This document shows positions 38,998-48,508 of a stretch of DNA of 64,000 bases, piece by piece. Below the pieces are notes generated by a model. It had not been told where the DNA came from, made no database searches, and worked only from the letters and a program-made list of their open reading frames with translations. How positions within the stretch are numbered: position 1 is the first letter of the stretch; each line of letters begins with the position of its first letter. This stretch comes from Winogradskyella pelagia (GTDB lineage: Bacteria > Bacteroidota > Bacteroidia > Flavobacteriales > Flavobacteriaceae), in contig NZ_JAGEVF010000003.1 in the NCBI RefSeq assembly GCF_017581965.1, positions 62,001-126,000 of the forward strand. The letters are read 5' to 3'. A program made the translations under genes and the position numbers.

Positions 38998-41727
38998 TTA
39001 CATAGTTGACTTTATAGCTGCTTGTGCAGATACCAATCTTGCAATTGGTACTCTATACGGAGAACAACTCACATAATCCATTCCTGTATTGTAACAGAAC
39101 TCAACGGAAGTAGGTTCACCACCATGCTCACCACAGATACCAACCTTTAAATTAGGTTTTGCACTACGACCGCGTTCAGTTCCAATTTTAACTAACTGGC
39201 CAACACCCTCTTCATCAATAACTTCAAACGGATCAACTTTTAAAATTCCCTTTTCAATATATATTGGTAAGAATTTGCTAGCATCATCTCTAGAGTAACC
39301 AAAAGTCATTTGTGTTAAATCATTAGTCCCGAAAGAGAAGAAATCTGCTTTTTCAGCGATAAGATCTGCTATTAATGCGGCTCTTGGTACTTCAATCATG
39401 GTTCCTACAAGATAGTCTATTCGATCTTGGCGTTCTTCGAAAATGTTTTCAGCTGTAGCTCTAATCAGTTGTTCTTGCATTTCAAACTCCTTAACAGTTC
39501 CCACAAGTGGAACCATAATTTCAGGTCTACATATTTTACCGCGTTCCTTTAAATTAAGAGCAGCTTCAATAATAGCTCTAGTTTGCATTTCGGTTATTTC
39601 AGGATAGGTATTTCCTAAACGACAGCCTCTATGGCCCAACATTGGATTAAACTCCTCTAGCTCAGCTACTTTATTTTTAACTGCTTGTAAAGTAATGTGC
39701 ATATCCTCAGCTAGTTCTTTTTGTGTAGCTAATTGGTGAGGTACAAACTCATGTAACGGTGGGTCTAACAAACGAATTGTTACCGAAAGGCCATCCATTG
39801 CTTCAAAAATACCCTCAAAATCTGAGCGTTGCATTGGCAATAACTCTTCTAGAGCTTGTTTGCGACCTTTTACAGTATCAGCAAGAATCATTTCGCGCAT
39901 GGCTTTAATTCTATCTACTTCAAAGAACATATGTTCCGTTCTTGTTAAACCAATACCCTGTGCACCGAAACTACGAGCGACCTCAGCGTCTCTAGGAGTA
40001 TCTGCATTAGTACGAACTTTCATCTCGGCATATTTGTCCGCTAAATTCATCAATTCACCAAATTCACCACTTAATTCAGGCTCCATTGTAGCTACTTTTC
40101 CTTCTATGATATTACCAGTTGAACCGTTTAATGAGATCCAGTCGCCTTCGTGATACTCGTGACCGTCAACGGTTAGTGTTCGATTTTTGTAATCAATCTT
40201 AAGCGCACCAGCACCCGAAATACAGCATTTACCCATACCACGTGCCACTACGGCTGCGTGAGAGGTCATACCACCTCGAGCCGTAAGGATACCTTTAGCA
40301 ATATTCATCCCTTCCAAGTCTTCAGGAGAGGTTTCTATACGCACTAGGATTGTACTCTTATACTTATTGGCTTCATCTGCAAAGAAGACTATTTTTCCTG
40401 TTGCCGCACCTGGTGAAGCTGGCAGACCTTGGGCAATAACATTGGATCTTTTTAGAGCTCCTGGTTCAAAAACAGGGTGTAATAATTCATCCAATTTATT
40501 AGGTTCAATTAGTAAAAGGGCTTCTTTTTCATTTATCATTTCTTCTTTAAGTAAATCCATGGTTATCTTAACCATAGCTGCACCTGTGCGCTTACCATTT
40601 CTGGTTTGTAAAATCCAAAGTTTTCCATCTTGAATGGTGAACTCCATATCTTGCATATCGCGATAATGCTTCTCTAAAATATCTTGATATTCGTTGAGTT
40701 CAATAAATATTTTAGGCATTAACTCTTCTAAAGATGGATAATTCTCGGCGCGATCTACCTCATCAACTGTTGCCAGTTCCGCCCATCGTTGCGAACCAAT
40801 TTTTGTAATCTGCTGTGGTGTACGTACGCCTGCTACAACATCTTCTCCTTGCGCATTTATTAGATACTCCCCATTAAAAATATTTTCTCCTGTACCAGCA
40901 TCTCTGGTGAAACAAACACCTGTACCAGAATTGTCACCCATGTTCCCATACACCATAGCCTGAATATTGACAGCAGTTCCCCAATCAGCAGGATAGCCAT
41001 GCATATTTCTATAATAAACTGCTCTATCACCATTCCAACTATTAAAAACAGCTATTATCGCGCCCCAGAGTTGGTCCCAAGGATCGGTGGGGAAATCATG
41101 ACCAGTTCTTCTTTTTACCGCTTCTTTAAAGTCGTAAACCAAATCCTGTAAATCCTGAATTGTGAAATCAGTGTCAAGTTCAATACCTCGTTTATGCTTA
41201 AGGTGTTCCATAATTTCTTCAAAGGGATCGATATCGTCCTTAGATTCGGGCTTCATACCTAAGACTACGCCACCATACATTTGAATAAATCTGCGGTAAG
41301 AATCCCATGCAAATTGTTCATTATTGGTGCGCTTTGCTAATCCTAAGACGACCTCATCATTCATACCAAGATTGAGAACGGTATCCATCATACCAGGCAT
41401 AGAAACACGAGCGCCAGAGCGCACAGAAATAAGAAGCGGATTGTCCTTGTCGCCAAATGTTGCTCCCATTTGAGTTTCAATGTTAGCAATAGACTGCTCA
41501 ACCTCCTCTTTAATTAATTCTATAACCGTTTCCTCCCCAAGTGAATTGTATTCCGTACATACTTCGGTTGTAATTGTAAATCCTGGTGGAACAGGAATTC
41601 CGATAGCGCTCATTTCCGCTAAATTTGCGCCCTTACCTCCAAGTAGATTCTTCATTTTGCTATTTCCGTCTGCAGTTTTGTTACCAAATCTGTAAACTCG
41701 AGTTTTTAACTGTTCGAGTACTTCCAT
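38998..41727 (-). CDS. ppdK: Pyruvate, phosphate dikinase
   Basis: This 909-residue enzyme interconverts pyruvate, ATP and phosphate with PEP, AMP and pyrophosphate. The N-terminal ATP-grasp half starts with KNLLGGKGANLAEMSAIGIPVPPGF-like sequence (split here around residue 28). The phospho-histidine domain has GGMTSHAAVVARGMGKCC near residue 490. The C-terminal PEP domain has FGTNDLTQMTFGYSRDD and the acid/base cysteine in GICGEHGGEP. All key residues are present and the length is standard. In anaerobes it saves ATP in glycolysis by using PPi; here the FNR-like palindrome upstream points the same way. Confidence 0.95.
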   Translation of the reverse strand: MEVLEQLKTRVYRFGNKTADGNSKMKNLLGGKGANLAEMSAIGIPVPPGFTITTEVCTEYNSLGEETVIELIKEEVEQSIANIETQMGATFGDKDNPLLISVRSGARVSMPGMMDTVLNLGMNDEVVLGLAKRTNNEQFAWDSYRRFIQMYGGVVLGMKPESKDDIDPFEEIMEHLKHKRGIELDTDFTIQDLQDLVYDFKEAVKRRTGHDFPTDPWDQLWGAIIAVFNSWNGDRAVYYRNMHGYPADWGTAVNIQAMVYGNMGDNSGTGVCFTRDAGTGENIFNGEYLINAQGEDVVAGVRTPQQITKIGSQRWAELATVDEVDRAENYPSLEELMPKIFIELNEYQDILEKHYRDMQDMEFTIQDGKLWILQTRNGKRTGAAMVKITMDLLKEEMINEKEALLLIEPNKLDELLHPVFEPGALKRSNVIAQGLPASPGAATGKIVFFADEANKYKSTILVRIETSPEDLEGMNIAKGILTARGGMTSHAAVVARGMGKCCISGAGALKIDYKNRTLTVDGHEYHEGDWISLNGSTGNIIEGKVATMEPELSGEFGELMNLADKYAEMKVRTNADTPRDAEVARSFGAQGIGLTRTEHMFFEVDRIKAMREMILADTVKGRKQALEELLPMQRSDFEGIFEAMDGLSVTIRLLDPPLHEFVPHQLATQKELAEDMHITLQAVKNKVAELEEFNPMLGHRGCRLGNTYPEITEMQTRAIIEAALNLKERGKICRPEIMVPLVGTVKEFEMQEQLIRATAENIFEERQDRIDYLVGTMIEVPRAALIADLIAEKADFFSFGTNDLTQMTFGYSRDDASKFLPIYIEKGILKVDPFEVIDEEGVGQLVKIGTERGRSAKPNLKVGICGEHGGEPTSVEFCYNTGMDYVSCSPYRVPIARLVSAQAAIKSTM

Positions 41728-41784
41728 TTTATTATGTATTTATGATTCTTATTCCGTGAAAAGTTATGTTGAATAAACATGATA

Positions 41785-41792
41785 TAAAGTTA
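41785..41792 (-). promoter_or_regulatory. -7-like promoter element of ppdK
   Basis: On the minus strand this reads TAACTTTA, one mismatch from TAnnTTTG, 57 bases before the ppdK ATG. Its last base is 36.5 bases from the centre of the palindromic FNR-like box, the same geometry as at pflB. Confidence 0.5.
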
Positions 41793-41807
41793 CCTTCAAT
41801 AGCTAAA

Positions 41808-41835
41808 GAATTAGCTGATAATTATCAGCTAATTC
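41808..41835. promoter_or_regulatory. 28-bp perfect palindrome with FNR-like core upstream of ppdK
   Basis: Positions 41808-41835 are a perfect 28-base palindrome whose centre, 41816-41827, is TGATAATTATCA, an exact TGAT-N4-ATCA site. The flanks (GAATTAGC and its complement) extend the symmetry. It lies 81-108 bases upstream of the ppdK start and would sit near -40 from the predicted transcription start. Confidence 0.7.
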
Positions 41836-41891
41836 AATTAATTTTACAGTGAAAATGAATTATTTAGAGGTTTTGACAAGCGTTAAGTGAC

Positions 41892-41919
41892 AAAAAAGCC
41901 TTGGATCTAAATCGAGGCT
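41892..41919 (-). terminator. Probable terminator after the OFA transporter gene
   Basis: On the minus strand AGCCT-c-GAT, a TTAG loop, then ATC-ca-AGGCT form a bulged stem followed by six T. It lies 38 bases beyond the transporter stop codon. Confidence 0.6.
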
Positions 41920-41956
41920 AATTTGTATTTTAGGTATTACATTATATGAAGTACAT

Positions 41957-43216
41957 TTAGACCGCAGAAGACGTTAATTTCTCGGAATCCTTATAGGCCA
42001 TATTTACTGAGCGTTTCATTAATAGGGATACTACAAAGGCAATAAGGAATAACCCAGAAAATACTTTTAAAGTAATATCTAGAGAGCCTGTGGTCTTTTT
42101 AACGACATCATATATTGTTGGACCAATAACTCCGGCCATTGCCCAACCTGCGAGAACCATTCCATGGATAGCACCCAACTGCTTGGTTCCAAACAAATCA
42201 CCCAAAAATGCAGGCAATGTAGCAAAGCCTCCACCATACATGGTAATTACAGTAAAAAGTACAATTAGGAACAACAGTTCCATAGTAATTTGTGGTAAGA
42301 AATAAAATGCAAGAATTTGAAATGCAAAGAATATCACATAGGTATTTGGACGACCAAGATAATCTGACAACCCAGACCAAAGTATACGTCCCAATCCGTT
42401 AAATACGCCAATCAGTCCAACTACAGCTGCGGCTTGCATCGGTGAGTAGCTCAATTTCTCTTGCATCATCGGGCTCGCCGCAGCAATAATTGCAATACCA
42501 CAGGTAATATTTATAAACATCATTATCCAGATGTAATAAAACCGTCTTGAACCCAAGGCCTCTTTGGCTGTAATATTGGAAATATCGGCCTTAATAGTTG
42601 TTGATTCTTGTTGATTAAATCCTTTTGGAACATATCCTTGTGGTGGTCTTTCAATATAACGAGCTGAAGCCAAAATGAGTAGCATATAAATAAATCCTAA
42701 CAAATAAAAGGCATTAGATATACCTACAGTTTCAAAAAATGATTGCATCACTGGCCCAAAAATTAATGCCGAAAAACCAAAACCCATAATAGCCATTCCT
42801 GTGGCCAATCCGCGTTTGTCAGGGAACCACTTTACCAAGGTACTTACCGGGGTAATATACCCTAGCCCTAATCCAATTCCTCCAATAACACCATAACACA
42901 TATAAAACAGCACTAAAGATTCTAAATGGACAGCTAGCCCTGAACCCAAAATCCCAATTCCATAAAACAAACCTGCGGTTGTACCACTAACTCTTGGTCC
43001 AACTTTTTCGACCCATGGTCCTAAAAATGCGGCAGAAAAACCCAAAAATAGTATGGCAATTTTAAAAGCCCACTTAATGGTACTTCCCTCTACATCAAAA
43101 ATATCCTTAACGGGATTGGTAATGACAGAATACGCATATACCGATCCAATGGCTATATGAATTCCAATTGCTGATAACGCAATTAACCAACGGTTTTTTA
43201 ATTTTTGAGTTGCCAT
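41957..43216 (-). CDS. MFS transporter of the oxalate/formate antiporter (OFA) type
   Basis: This 419-residue inner-membrane carrier has about 12 transmembrane helices. The first helix region (RWLIALSAIGIHIAIGSVYAYS) and the conserved YITPVSTLVKWFPDKRGLATG loop between TM4 and TM5 mark the OFA family of the major facilitator superfamily. It begins 23 bases after the pflA stop and is likely in the pflB-pflA operon. A role in carrying formate or another small carboxylate made by the lyase is inferred from that context; many OFA proteins have other substrates. Confidence 0.85.
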   Translation of the reverse strand: MATQKLKNRWLIALSAIGIHIAIGSVYAYSVITNPVKDIFDVEGSTIKWAFKIAILFLGFSAAFLGPWVEKVGPRVSGTTAGLFYGIGILGSGLAVHLESLVLFYMCYGVIGGIGLGLGYITPVSTLVKWFPDKRGLATGMAIMGFGFSALIFGPVMQSFFETVGISNAFYLLGFIYMLLILASARYIERPPQGYVPKGFNQQESTTIKADISNITAKEALGSRRFYYIWIMMFINITCGIAIIAAASPMMQEKLSYSPMQAAAVVGLIGVFNGLGRILWSGLSDYLGRPNTYVIFFAFQILAFYFLPQITMELLFLIVLFTVITMYGGGFATLPAFLGDLFGTKQLGAIHGMVLAGWAMAGVIGPTIYDVVKKTTGSLDITLKVFSGLFLIAFVVSLLMKRSVNMAYKDSEKLTSSAV

Positions 43217-43239
43217 AGTTTTTAGTTTTATTTGGTAGG

Positions 43240-44031
43240 CTAATTGATACTAATCATTTTGAAATAAGGCTTCAAAGTCGTTTGGGCATTCTTAAGTTCT
43301 TCCTCTGTATTTTCACGAGCATCCTTCAGCTGATAGTCCCAACCTAAAGCCTCCCATTTATGAATGCCAAGTTTGTGATAGGGTTGTATTTCTAGTTTCT
43401 CAATAGTTTTATAGGATTTAAAATATTTACCCAATGACATGAGAAATTCAGGTTTATCTGTTAAGCCTGGAATTAAAACATATCTTAACCACATTGGTTT
43501 TCCAGAATTCTCTCGATATTTTGAAAACGTAAAAGTGGTTTGGTTGTTCTTTTGCCCTGTGATATGTTCATAGCCTTCTTCAGTCATATGCTTGATATCC
43601 AGCATTACTAAGTCGGTGTACCTATCCATCAACTCCATAGCAAAATGATTAAGAATACGTCCATTTGTGTCTAAAGCGGTATGAATACCTGCGGCTTTTA
43701 GCCTTTTAAACAAAGGAATCAATGCCTTGGCCTGTAACAACGGTTCTCCACCGGAAATGGTTACACCACCATTTTCACCAAAATAAGGCTTTGATTTTAC
43801 GATAATATCAAAAAGTTCATCAGTAGAATATGGTTTACCACCTTCCATAGCTATGGTATCTGGATTGTGGCAATACAGGCATTTTAACTTGCAGCCTTGT
43901 AAAAACACAACACAACGAACACCTGGTCCATCATGTGTCCCAAAGGTTTCTATGGAATGAACGTTTAATATGTTTTCTTGAGTTATAATAACATTGGATT
44001 TTAAAAAAAGCACCTGTGAAGACAATTTCAA
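43240..44031 (-). CDS. pflA: Pyruvate formate-lyase activating enzyme (radical SAM)
   Basis: This enzyme puts the glycyl radical on PflB. The radical SAM cluster motif CKLKCLYCHNPD lies near residue 48, preceded by FGTHDGPGVRCVVFLQG and followed by the SAM-binding GGVTISGGEPLLQ. The start is unclear: the listed 263-residue frame begins at a TTG inside the upstream stem-loop, GTG 44013 lies in its other arm, and no ATG precedes the conserved VHSIETFGTHDGPG. The N-terminus should be treated as tentative (true start between 44031 and about 43965). Confidence 0.9.
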   Translation of the reverse strand: MKLSSQVLFLKSNVIITQENILNVHSIETFGTHDGPGVRCVVFLQGCKLKCLYCHNPDTIAMEGGKPYSTDELFDIIVKSKPYFGENGGVTISGGEPLLQAKALIPLFKRLKAAGIHTALDTNGRILNHFAMELMDRYTDLVMLDIKHMTEEGYEHITGQKNNQTTFTFSKYRENSGKPMWLRYVLIPGLTDKPEFLMSLGKYFKSYKTIEKLEIQPYHKLGIHKWEALGWDYQLKDARENTEEELKNAQTTLKPYFKMISIN

Positions 44032-44039
44032 AGGTGCTT
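44003..44039 (-). terminator. Terminator-like stem-loop between pflB and pflA
   Basis: On the minus strand AAGCACCT-t-TGAA, loop ATTGTC, then TTCA-c-AGGTGCTT form a 12-bp stem with one mismatch, followed by seven T in all. It starts 12 bases after the pflB stop and covers the listed pflA start, so it may act as a partial terminator that lowers pflA expression. Confidence 0.75.
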
Positions 44040-44050
44040 CTTCTGTCTAA

Positions 44051-46276
44051 CTACATAGAATCATGGAAAGATCGTGAAATGACTTCCATTTGTTGTTCTC
44101 GTGTTAATCTTACGAAGTTTACAGCATAACCGGAAACTCGTATAGTCAATTGTGGATAGTTTTCTGGATGTTCCATAGCATCTAATAAAGTGTCTTTATC
44201 TAAAACATTAATATTAACATGCTGTGCGTTATTCGAAAAATAGCCATCTAAGATGGATACCATGTTATCCGTGCGTGCCTCAGCGTCTGCTCCTAAAGAT
44301 TTTGGTACGATTGAAAATGTATTGGAAATACCGTCTTGTGCATCTTTATAATTAATCTTGGCGACTGAATTAAGCGATGCCATAGCACCCATTTCATCCC
44401 TACCGTGCATAGGATTAGCTCCAGGTGCGAACGGAATACCAAGGGCTCTACCATCTGGAGTGGCTCCTGTTTTCTTACCATATACTACATTAGAAGTAAT
44501 GGTAAGTACCGAAAGTGAAGGCTCAGCATTTTTATAAACTTTGAATTGTTTTAATTCATTATTAAAATCAGCAACAGCTTGTGCCGCAAGAGCATCTACC
44601 CTATCATCATCGTTACCATATTTTGGAAACTCGCCTTCAATTTTGAAATCAATGGTTAAGCCCACTTCATTTCTAATTGGTTTTACTTTAGCATATTTTA
44701 TTGCCGACAAGGAATCTGCTACTATTGATAATCCGGCAATACCATAGGCTATGTTAATATGTGGATTTGTATCAATTAATGCCATTTGAGCCTTTTCGTA
44801 ATAATACTTATCGTGCATATAGTGGATGATATTCATAGAATCACTATATACACGCGCAATTTCTTGCATGGCGATTTTAAAATTGGTCATAACGGTATCA
44901 AAATCGAGATACTCGCCTTTATATTCGGGAACACCATCAAAAATTTGTGTTCCGGTTAATTCGCAACGACCACCATTAAGGGCAAGCAGTAAGGTCTTAG
45001 CAAGATTAGTTCTAGCTCCAAAGAACTGAATGGACTTCCCTAAATCTTGATGAGACACACAACAGGCAATACCATAATCATCAGACCCTCTACTTTCTCG
45101 CATTAGGGTATCATTCTCAAACTGAAGTGATGACGTTTCAATGGCTACTTTTGCACAGAACTTTTTAAAGTTTTCTGGTAATTCTTTAGACCAAAGTACT
45201 GTCATATTGGGCTCAGGCGATGGTCCTAAATTGTAAAGTGTATTTAAAAATCTGAATGATGTTTTTGTCACTTTGGTTCTACCATCGCTAAACATACCAC
45301 CAATAGCTTCTGTTACCCAAGTAGGATCACCGGCAAAAATTTCGTCATAAGCTTTCATTCTTAAATGCCGAACCATTCTCAGTTTCATTACAAATTGATC
45401 GATGTACTCTTGAGCTTCACTCTCGGTAATTCGTCCTTCTTGTAAATCGTTTTCAATAAAAATATCCAGGAATGTAGATACATTTCCTAAAGACATAGCA
45501 GCACCGTCTTGTTCCTTTACTGCAGCCAAATAGGCCATGTAAGTCCATTGTACCGCTTCTCTAGCATTCTCAGCAGGACGAGACAAGTCTAAATGGTAAT
45601 TTTGACCTAAAACCTTCATAGATTTAAGTGCTTTTATTTGCTCTGAGACTTCTTCGCGCAGTCTAATAACCTCATCGGTCATTGGACCTTCAATAGCATC
45701 TAAATCCTTCCTTTTTTGTTCAATTAAGAAATCAAGACCATACAGAGCTACTCTTCTGTAATCTCCTATTATCCGACCTCTTGCATAATTATCTGGCAAT
45801 CCTGTAAGTATACCCAGTGACCTGTATTTTTTAATTTCCGCGTTATATGCATCAAACACACCATCGTTATGGGTTTTGACATATTTTGAAAATAGTTCGG
45901 TTAGATTTTCATTGGGTTTAAGATTGTGTTCCGATAAGGCTTTCTCTACTACTTTAAATCCACCAAAGGGTTTCATAGCGCGTTTTAATAAGCGATCGGT
46001 CTGCAAACCAACAATTACTTCGTTAGTTTTGTCTATATATCCTGGTTCAAAAGCCTCAATTGTAGAAATGGTATTGGTATCTATACTTCTTACTCCATTA
46101 TTAGCACGCTCTTCGGCCATAGCACTTTTACAAATTTCCCATAGTCTAGAGGTACGCTGAGTTGGACCTTCAAGGAAATTATCTGTTCCATGATAGGGCG
46201 TTATATTCTCATAAACGAAATCCCTTACGTTTACTGATTTTGTCCATTTGTCGCCAATAAATTCTTTTACTTCCAT
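44051..46276 (-). CDS. pflB: Formate acetyltransferase (pyruvate formate-lyase)
   Basis: This 741-residue glycyl-radical enzyme converts pyruvate and CoA to acetyl-CoA and formate without oxygen. The catalytic cysteine pair is C405-C406 in [12 protein letters not shown]. The radical glycine is G716 in [13 protein letters not shown] near the C-terminus. The [22 protein letters not shown] stretch (here split around residue 605) is also typical. Length is close to the E. coli enzyme. It leads an operon with its activase and an OFA transporter, and an exact FNR-like box lies upstream. It is oxygen-sensitive by nature, so its presence shows a fermentative capacity. Confidence 0.96.
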   Translation of the reverse strand: MEVKEFIGDKWTKSVNVRDFVYENITPYHGTDNFLEGPTQRTSRLWEICKSAMAEERANNGVRSIDTNTISTIEAFEPGYIDKTNEVIVGLQTDRLLKRAMKPFGGFKVVEKALSEHNLKPNENLTELFSKYVKTHNDGVFDAYNAEIKKYRSLGILTGLPDNYARGRIIGDYRRVALYGLDFLIEQKRKDLDAIEGPMTDEVIRLREEVSEQIKALKSMKVLGQNYHLDLSRPAENAREAVQWTYMAYLAAVKEQDGAAMSLGNVSTFLDIFIENDLQEGRITESEAQEYIDQFVMKLRMVRHLRMKAYDEIFAGDPTWVTEAIGGMFSDGRTKVTKTSFRFLNTLYNLGPSPEPNMTVLWSKELPENFKKFCAKVAIETSSLQFENDTLMRESRGSDDYGIACCVSHQDLGKSIQFFGARTNLAKTLLLALNGGRCELTGTQIFDGVPEYKGEYLDFDTVMTNFKIAMQEIARVYSDSMNIIHYMHDKYYYEKAQMALIDTNPHINIAYGIAGLSIVADSLSAIKYAKVKPIRNEVGLTIDFKIEGEFPKYGNDDDRVDALAAQAVADFNNELKQFKVYKNAEPSLSVLTITSNVVYGKKTGATPDGRALGIPFAPGANPMHGRDEMGAMASLNSVAKINYKDAQDGISNTFSIVPKSLGADAEARTDNMVSILDGYFSNNAQHVNINVLDKDTLLDAMEHPENYPQLTIRVSGYAVNFVRLTREQQMEVISRSFHDSM

Positions 46277-46328
46277 GATTCAATATATTTAGTAGTAATG
46301 AATAGAAATTTCAAAATTATCTTAACCA

Positions 46329-46336
46329 CAAAATTA
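46329..46336 (-). promoter_or_regulatory. -7 promoter element of pflB
   Basis: The minus strand reads TAATTTTG, an exact TAnnTTTG match, 52 bases upstream of the pflB start. A second identical copy lies at 46312-46319. The one at 46329 has the same 36.5-base distance to the FNR-like centre as in ppdK. Confidence 0.55.
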
Positions 46337-46359
46337 AATCCTAGTGTATCAATTTTTAA

Positions 46360-46371
46360 TGATTTTTATCA
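46360..46371. promoter_or_regulatory. FNR-like operator upstream of pflB
   Basis: TGATTTTTATCA is an exact TGAT-N4-ATCA site (with A and T outside it). Its centre is 89.5 bases from the pflB start codon and about 40 bases from the transcription start predicted from the -7 element, the class II activator position. The 327-base region 46277-46603 holds this site, the pflB promoter and the leader of the acyl-CoA ligase gene; I see no gene in it. Confidence 0.7.
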
Positions 46372-46609
46372 TGTTTGAAATAAGGTGAGGCCTTTATTCT
46401 AAAGCTATTCTTCACGAAAACGTTTGAAACCTGATAGTACGAGAATGGAGATCAATATTTCATTTTTAGAAATTTTCAATTATTTTCTGCTAACCCCCAA
46501 AGCACTAAATTTTTGTTAAAAAAAACGATCTAATTTTTAGTCTTTCTTAATAAAAGCCTTTATTTTCCTATTTTCGTAATTATCCAACTAATTATTTGCT
46601 AATTTGATT

Positions 46610-48388
46610 ATGACCGAAATAACGCGCCTTTTCGATTTTCCTTATTACCAATTAGAACATAAGCCAAATGACAGTGCCCTCGTCACTAAATATGATGGGA
46701 AGTGGACGCCAATGTCAACTCAAGAATATTTAAATAAAGCCAATGCGGTAAGTAGGGCATTACTGAGATTAGGTGTAAAAAAGAATGATAAAATTGCTGT
46801 TATTTCTACCACCAATCGCACAGAATGGAACATCATGGATATTGGAGTATTGCAAGTTGGTGCACAAAATATTCCTATATATCCCACAATTTCTGCGGAT
46901 GACTACAAATACGTCTTAAACCATAGTGAATCAATTTACTGTTTTGTTTCTGACAAGGAGGTCTTGGATAAGGTTAGGCAAGTACAAGATGAGACTAAGG
47001 TGAAAGAAGTGTATTCCTTTAACCAAATTGAAGGTTGTAAGCATTATTCTGAACTTTTTGAACTAGGTGAAGATGAAAGTAATCAAGATGAAGTCCAAGC
47101 CCGAAAGAATAATGTTAAACCAGATGATTTAGCAACTATTATTTATACCTCTGGAACTACCGGTACACCAAAGGGTGTAATGCTTACGCATTGGAATATA
47201 ACCAGTAATGTATTAGATAGTTCTCCAAGAGTTCCTCTACCTCCATCGGGAGAGACGCGTGTCTTGAGTTTTTTACCTATCTGCCACATTTTTGAAAGAG
47301 TACTTATTTATGTTTATCAATATGCTGGTACTTCTATTTATTTTGCCGAAGCATTAGATAAGATTGGAGATAATGCCAAAGAAATAAACCCAAATCTTAT
47401 GAGTGTTGTTCCTAGGCTATTAGAAAAAGTTTTTGATAAAATAATGCTCAAAGGCGAAGAGCTAACTGGTCTTAAGAAGGCCCTTTTCTTCTGGGCTGTA
47501 AGGCTTGGTGAAAAATGGGAGCCCTATGGCAAAAATGGTGAATGGTATGAGTTTAAATTAAGATTAGCTAACAAACTCATATTTAGCAAATGGCGTGAAG
47601 CATTAGGTGGAGAACTAGGTACTATGGTTTCAGGTAGTGCCGCACTGCAACCAAGGCTCGCACGTGTATTTGGCGCTGCCAAAATGAGAGTTATGGAAGG
47701 TTATGGTTTAACAGAAACCTCACCTGTGGTCTCTGTTGGTCTTTATGATGATAATATGTATAAGGTTGGTACGGTTGGAAAACCAATACCTAACGTAGAA
47801 GTAAAAATTGCAGAGGATGGCGAAATTCTAATCAAAGGACCCAATGTAATGAAGGGTTATTATAAGGATTCCGAAAAAACAGCTAGTGTTATGACTGGTG
47901 AGTACTTCCATACTGGTGATAAAGGAATGATAGATGAAGATGGATTTCTAAAAATTACAGGACGTAAAAAAGAAATGTTTAAAACCTCTGGTGGAAAATA
48001 CATCATTCCAACACTACTTGAAAACGACCTTAAACAGTCACTTTTTATAGAACAGGTCATGGTTATAGGTGAAGGCGAAAAAATGCCTGGTGCTATCATT
48101 CAACCAAATTTTGAATTTATTAGAGATTGGATTGATCACAAAGAATATAACGATATAGGTAAATCTGAGAAAGAAATCGCTACATCACCCAAAGTGATTA
48201 AGCGTATTCAGAAGGAAGTAGATAAGTACAACCAAAACTTTGGGAAATGGGAGCAAATTAAACGTTTTGAACTCACAGAAGAAGCATGGACCATAGAGGA
48301 AGGTCACCTCACTCCTACTATGAAAATGAAACGCAATGTTATAAGTGAGCGATATCAGGACTTATACGATAAGATTTATAGAACCTAG
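46610..48388 (+). CDS. fadD: Long-chain fatty acid-CoA ligase (AMP-forming)
   Basis: This 592-residue enzyme activates fatty acids with ATP and CoA. The AMP-binding motif IIYTSGTTGTPKGVMLTHW lies near residue 180, the motif VMEGYGLTETSPVVS near 365, and the hinge/A8 region YFHTGDKGMIDEDGFLKITGRKKEMFK near 435 (shown in parts). The ATG at 46610 is taken rather than the TTG two codons earlier. It is divergent from pflB and lies upstream, on the same strand, of the beta-oxidation operon it would feed. The MarR operator sequence is not present in its upstream region. Confidence 0.9.
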   Translation: MTEITRLFDFPYYQLEHKPNDSALVTKYDGKWTPMSTQEYLNKANAVSRALLRLGVKKNDKIAVISTTNRTEWNIMDIGVLQVGAQNIPIYPTISADDYKYVLNHSESIYCFVSDKEVLDKVRQVQDETKVKEVYSFNQIEGCKHYSELFELGEDESNQDEVQARKNNVKPDDLATIIYTSGTTGTPKGVMLTHWNITSNVLDSSPRVPLPPSGETRVLSFLPICHIFERVLIYVYQYAGTSIYFAEALDKIGDNAKEINPNLMSVVPRLLEKVFDKIMLKGEELTGLKKALFFWAVRLGEKWEPYGKNGEWYEFKLRLANKLIFSKWREALGGELGTMVSGSAALQPRLARVFGAAKMRVMEGYGLTETSPVVSVGLYDDNMYKVGTVGKPIPNVEVKIAEDGEILIKGPNVMKGYYKDSEKTASVMTGEYFHTGDKGMIDEDGFLKITGRKKEMFKTSGGKYIIPTLLENDLKQSLFIEQVMVIGEGEKMPGAIIQPNFEFIRDWIDHKEYNDIGKSEKEIATSPKVIKRIQKEVDKYNQNFGKWEQIKRFELTEEAWTIEEGHLTPTMKMKRNVISERYQDLYDKIYRT

Positions 48389-48508
48389 TATTAGTGCTAC
48401 TTTTAAACCTTTTTAGTCCTTAATTAGGTCTTTTTTCAGTCTATCATAATTTTAAAACAGCTGAAGCTGGTATTAGTTTTGTGTTGTTAACTTTAAATAA
48501 AAATTATA

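Noticed and set aside
46604..46609. TTG start for the acyl-CoA ligase
   Set aside because: An ATG follows two codons later and the family does not need the two extra residues.
48389..48440. Terminator after fadD (weak CCT-TAATT-AGG stem with T6)
   Set aside because: The stem has only about three good pairs plus a mismatch; too weak to list as supported.
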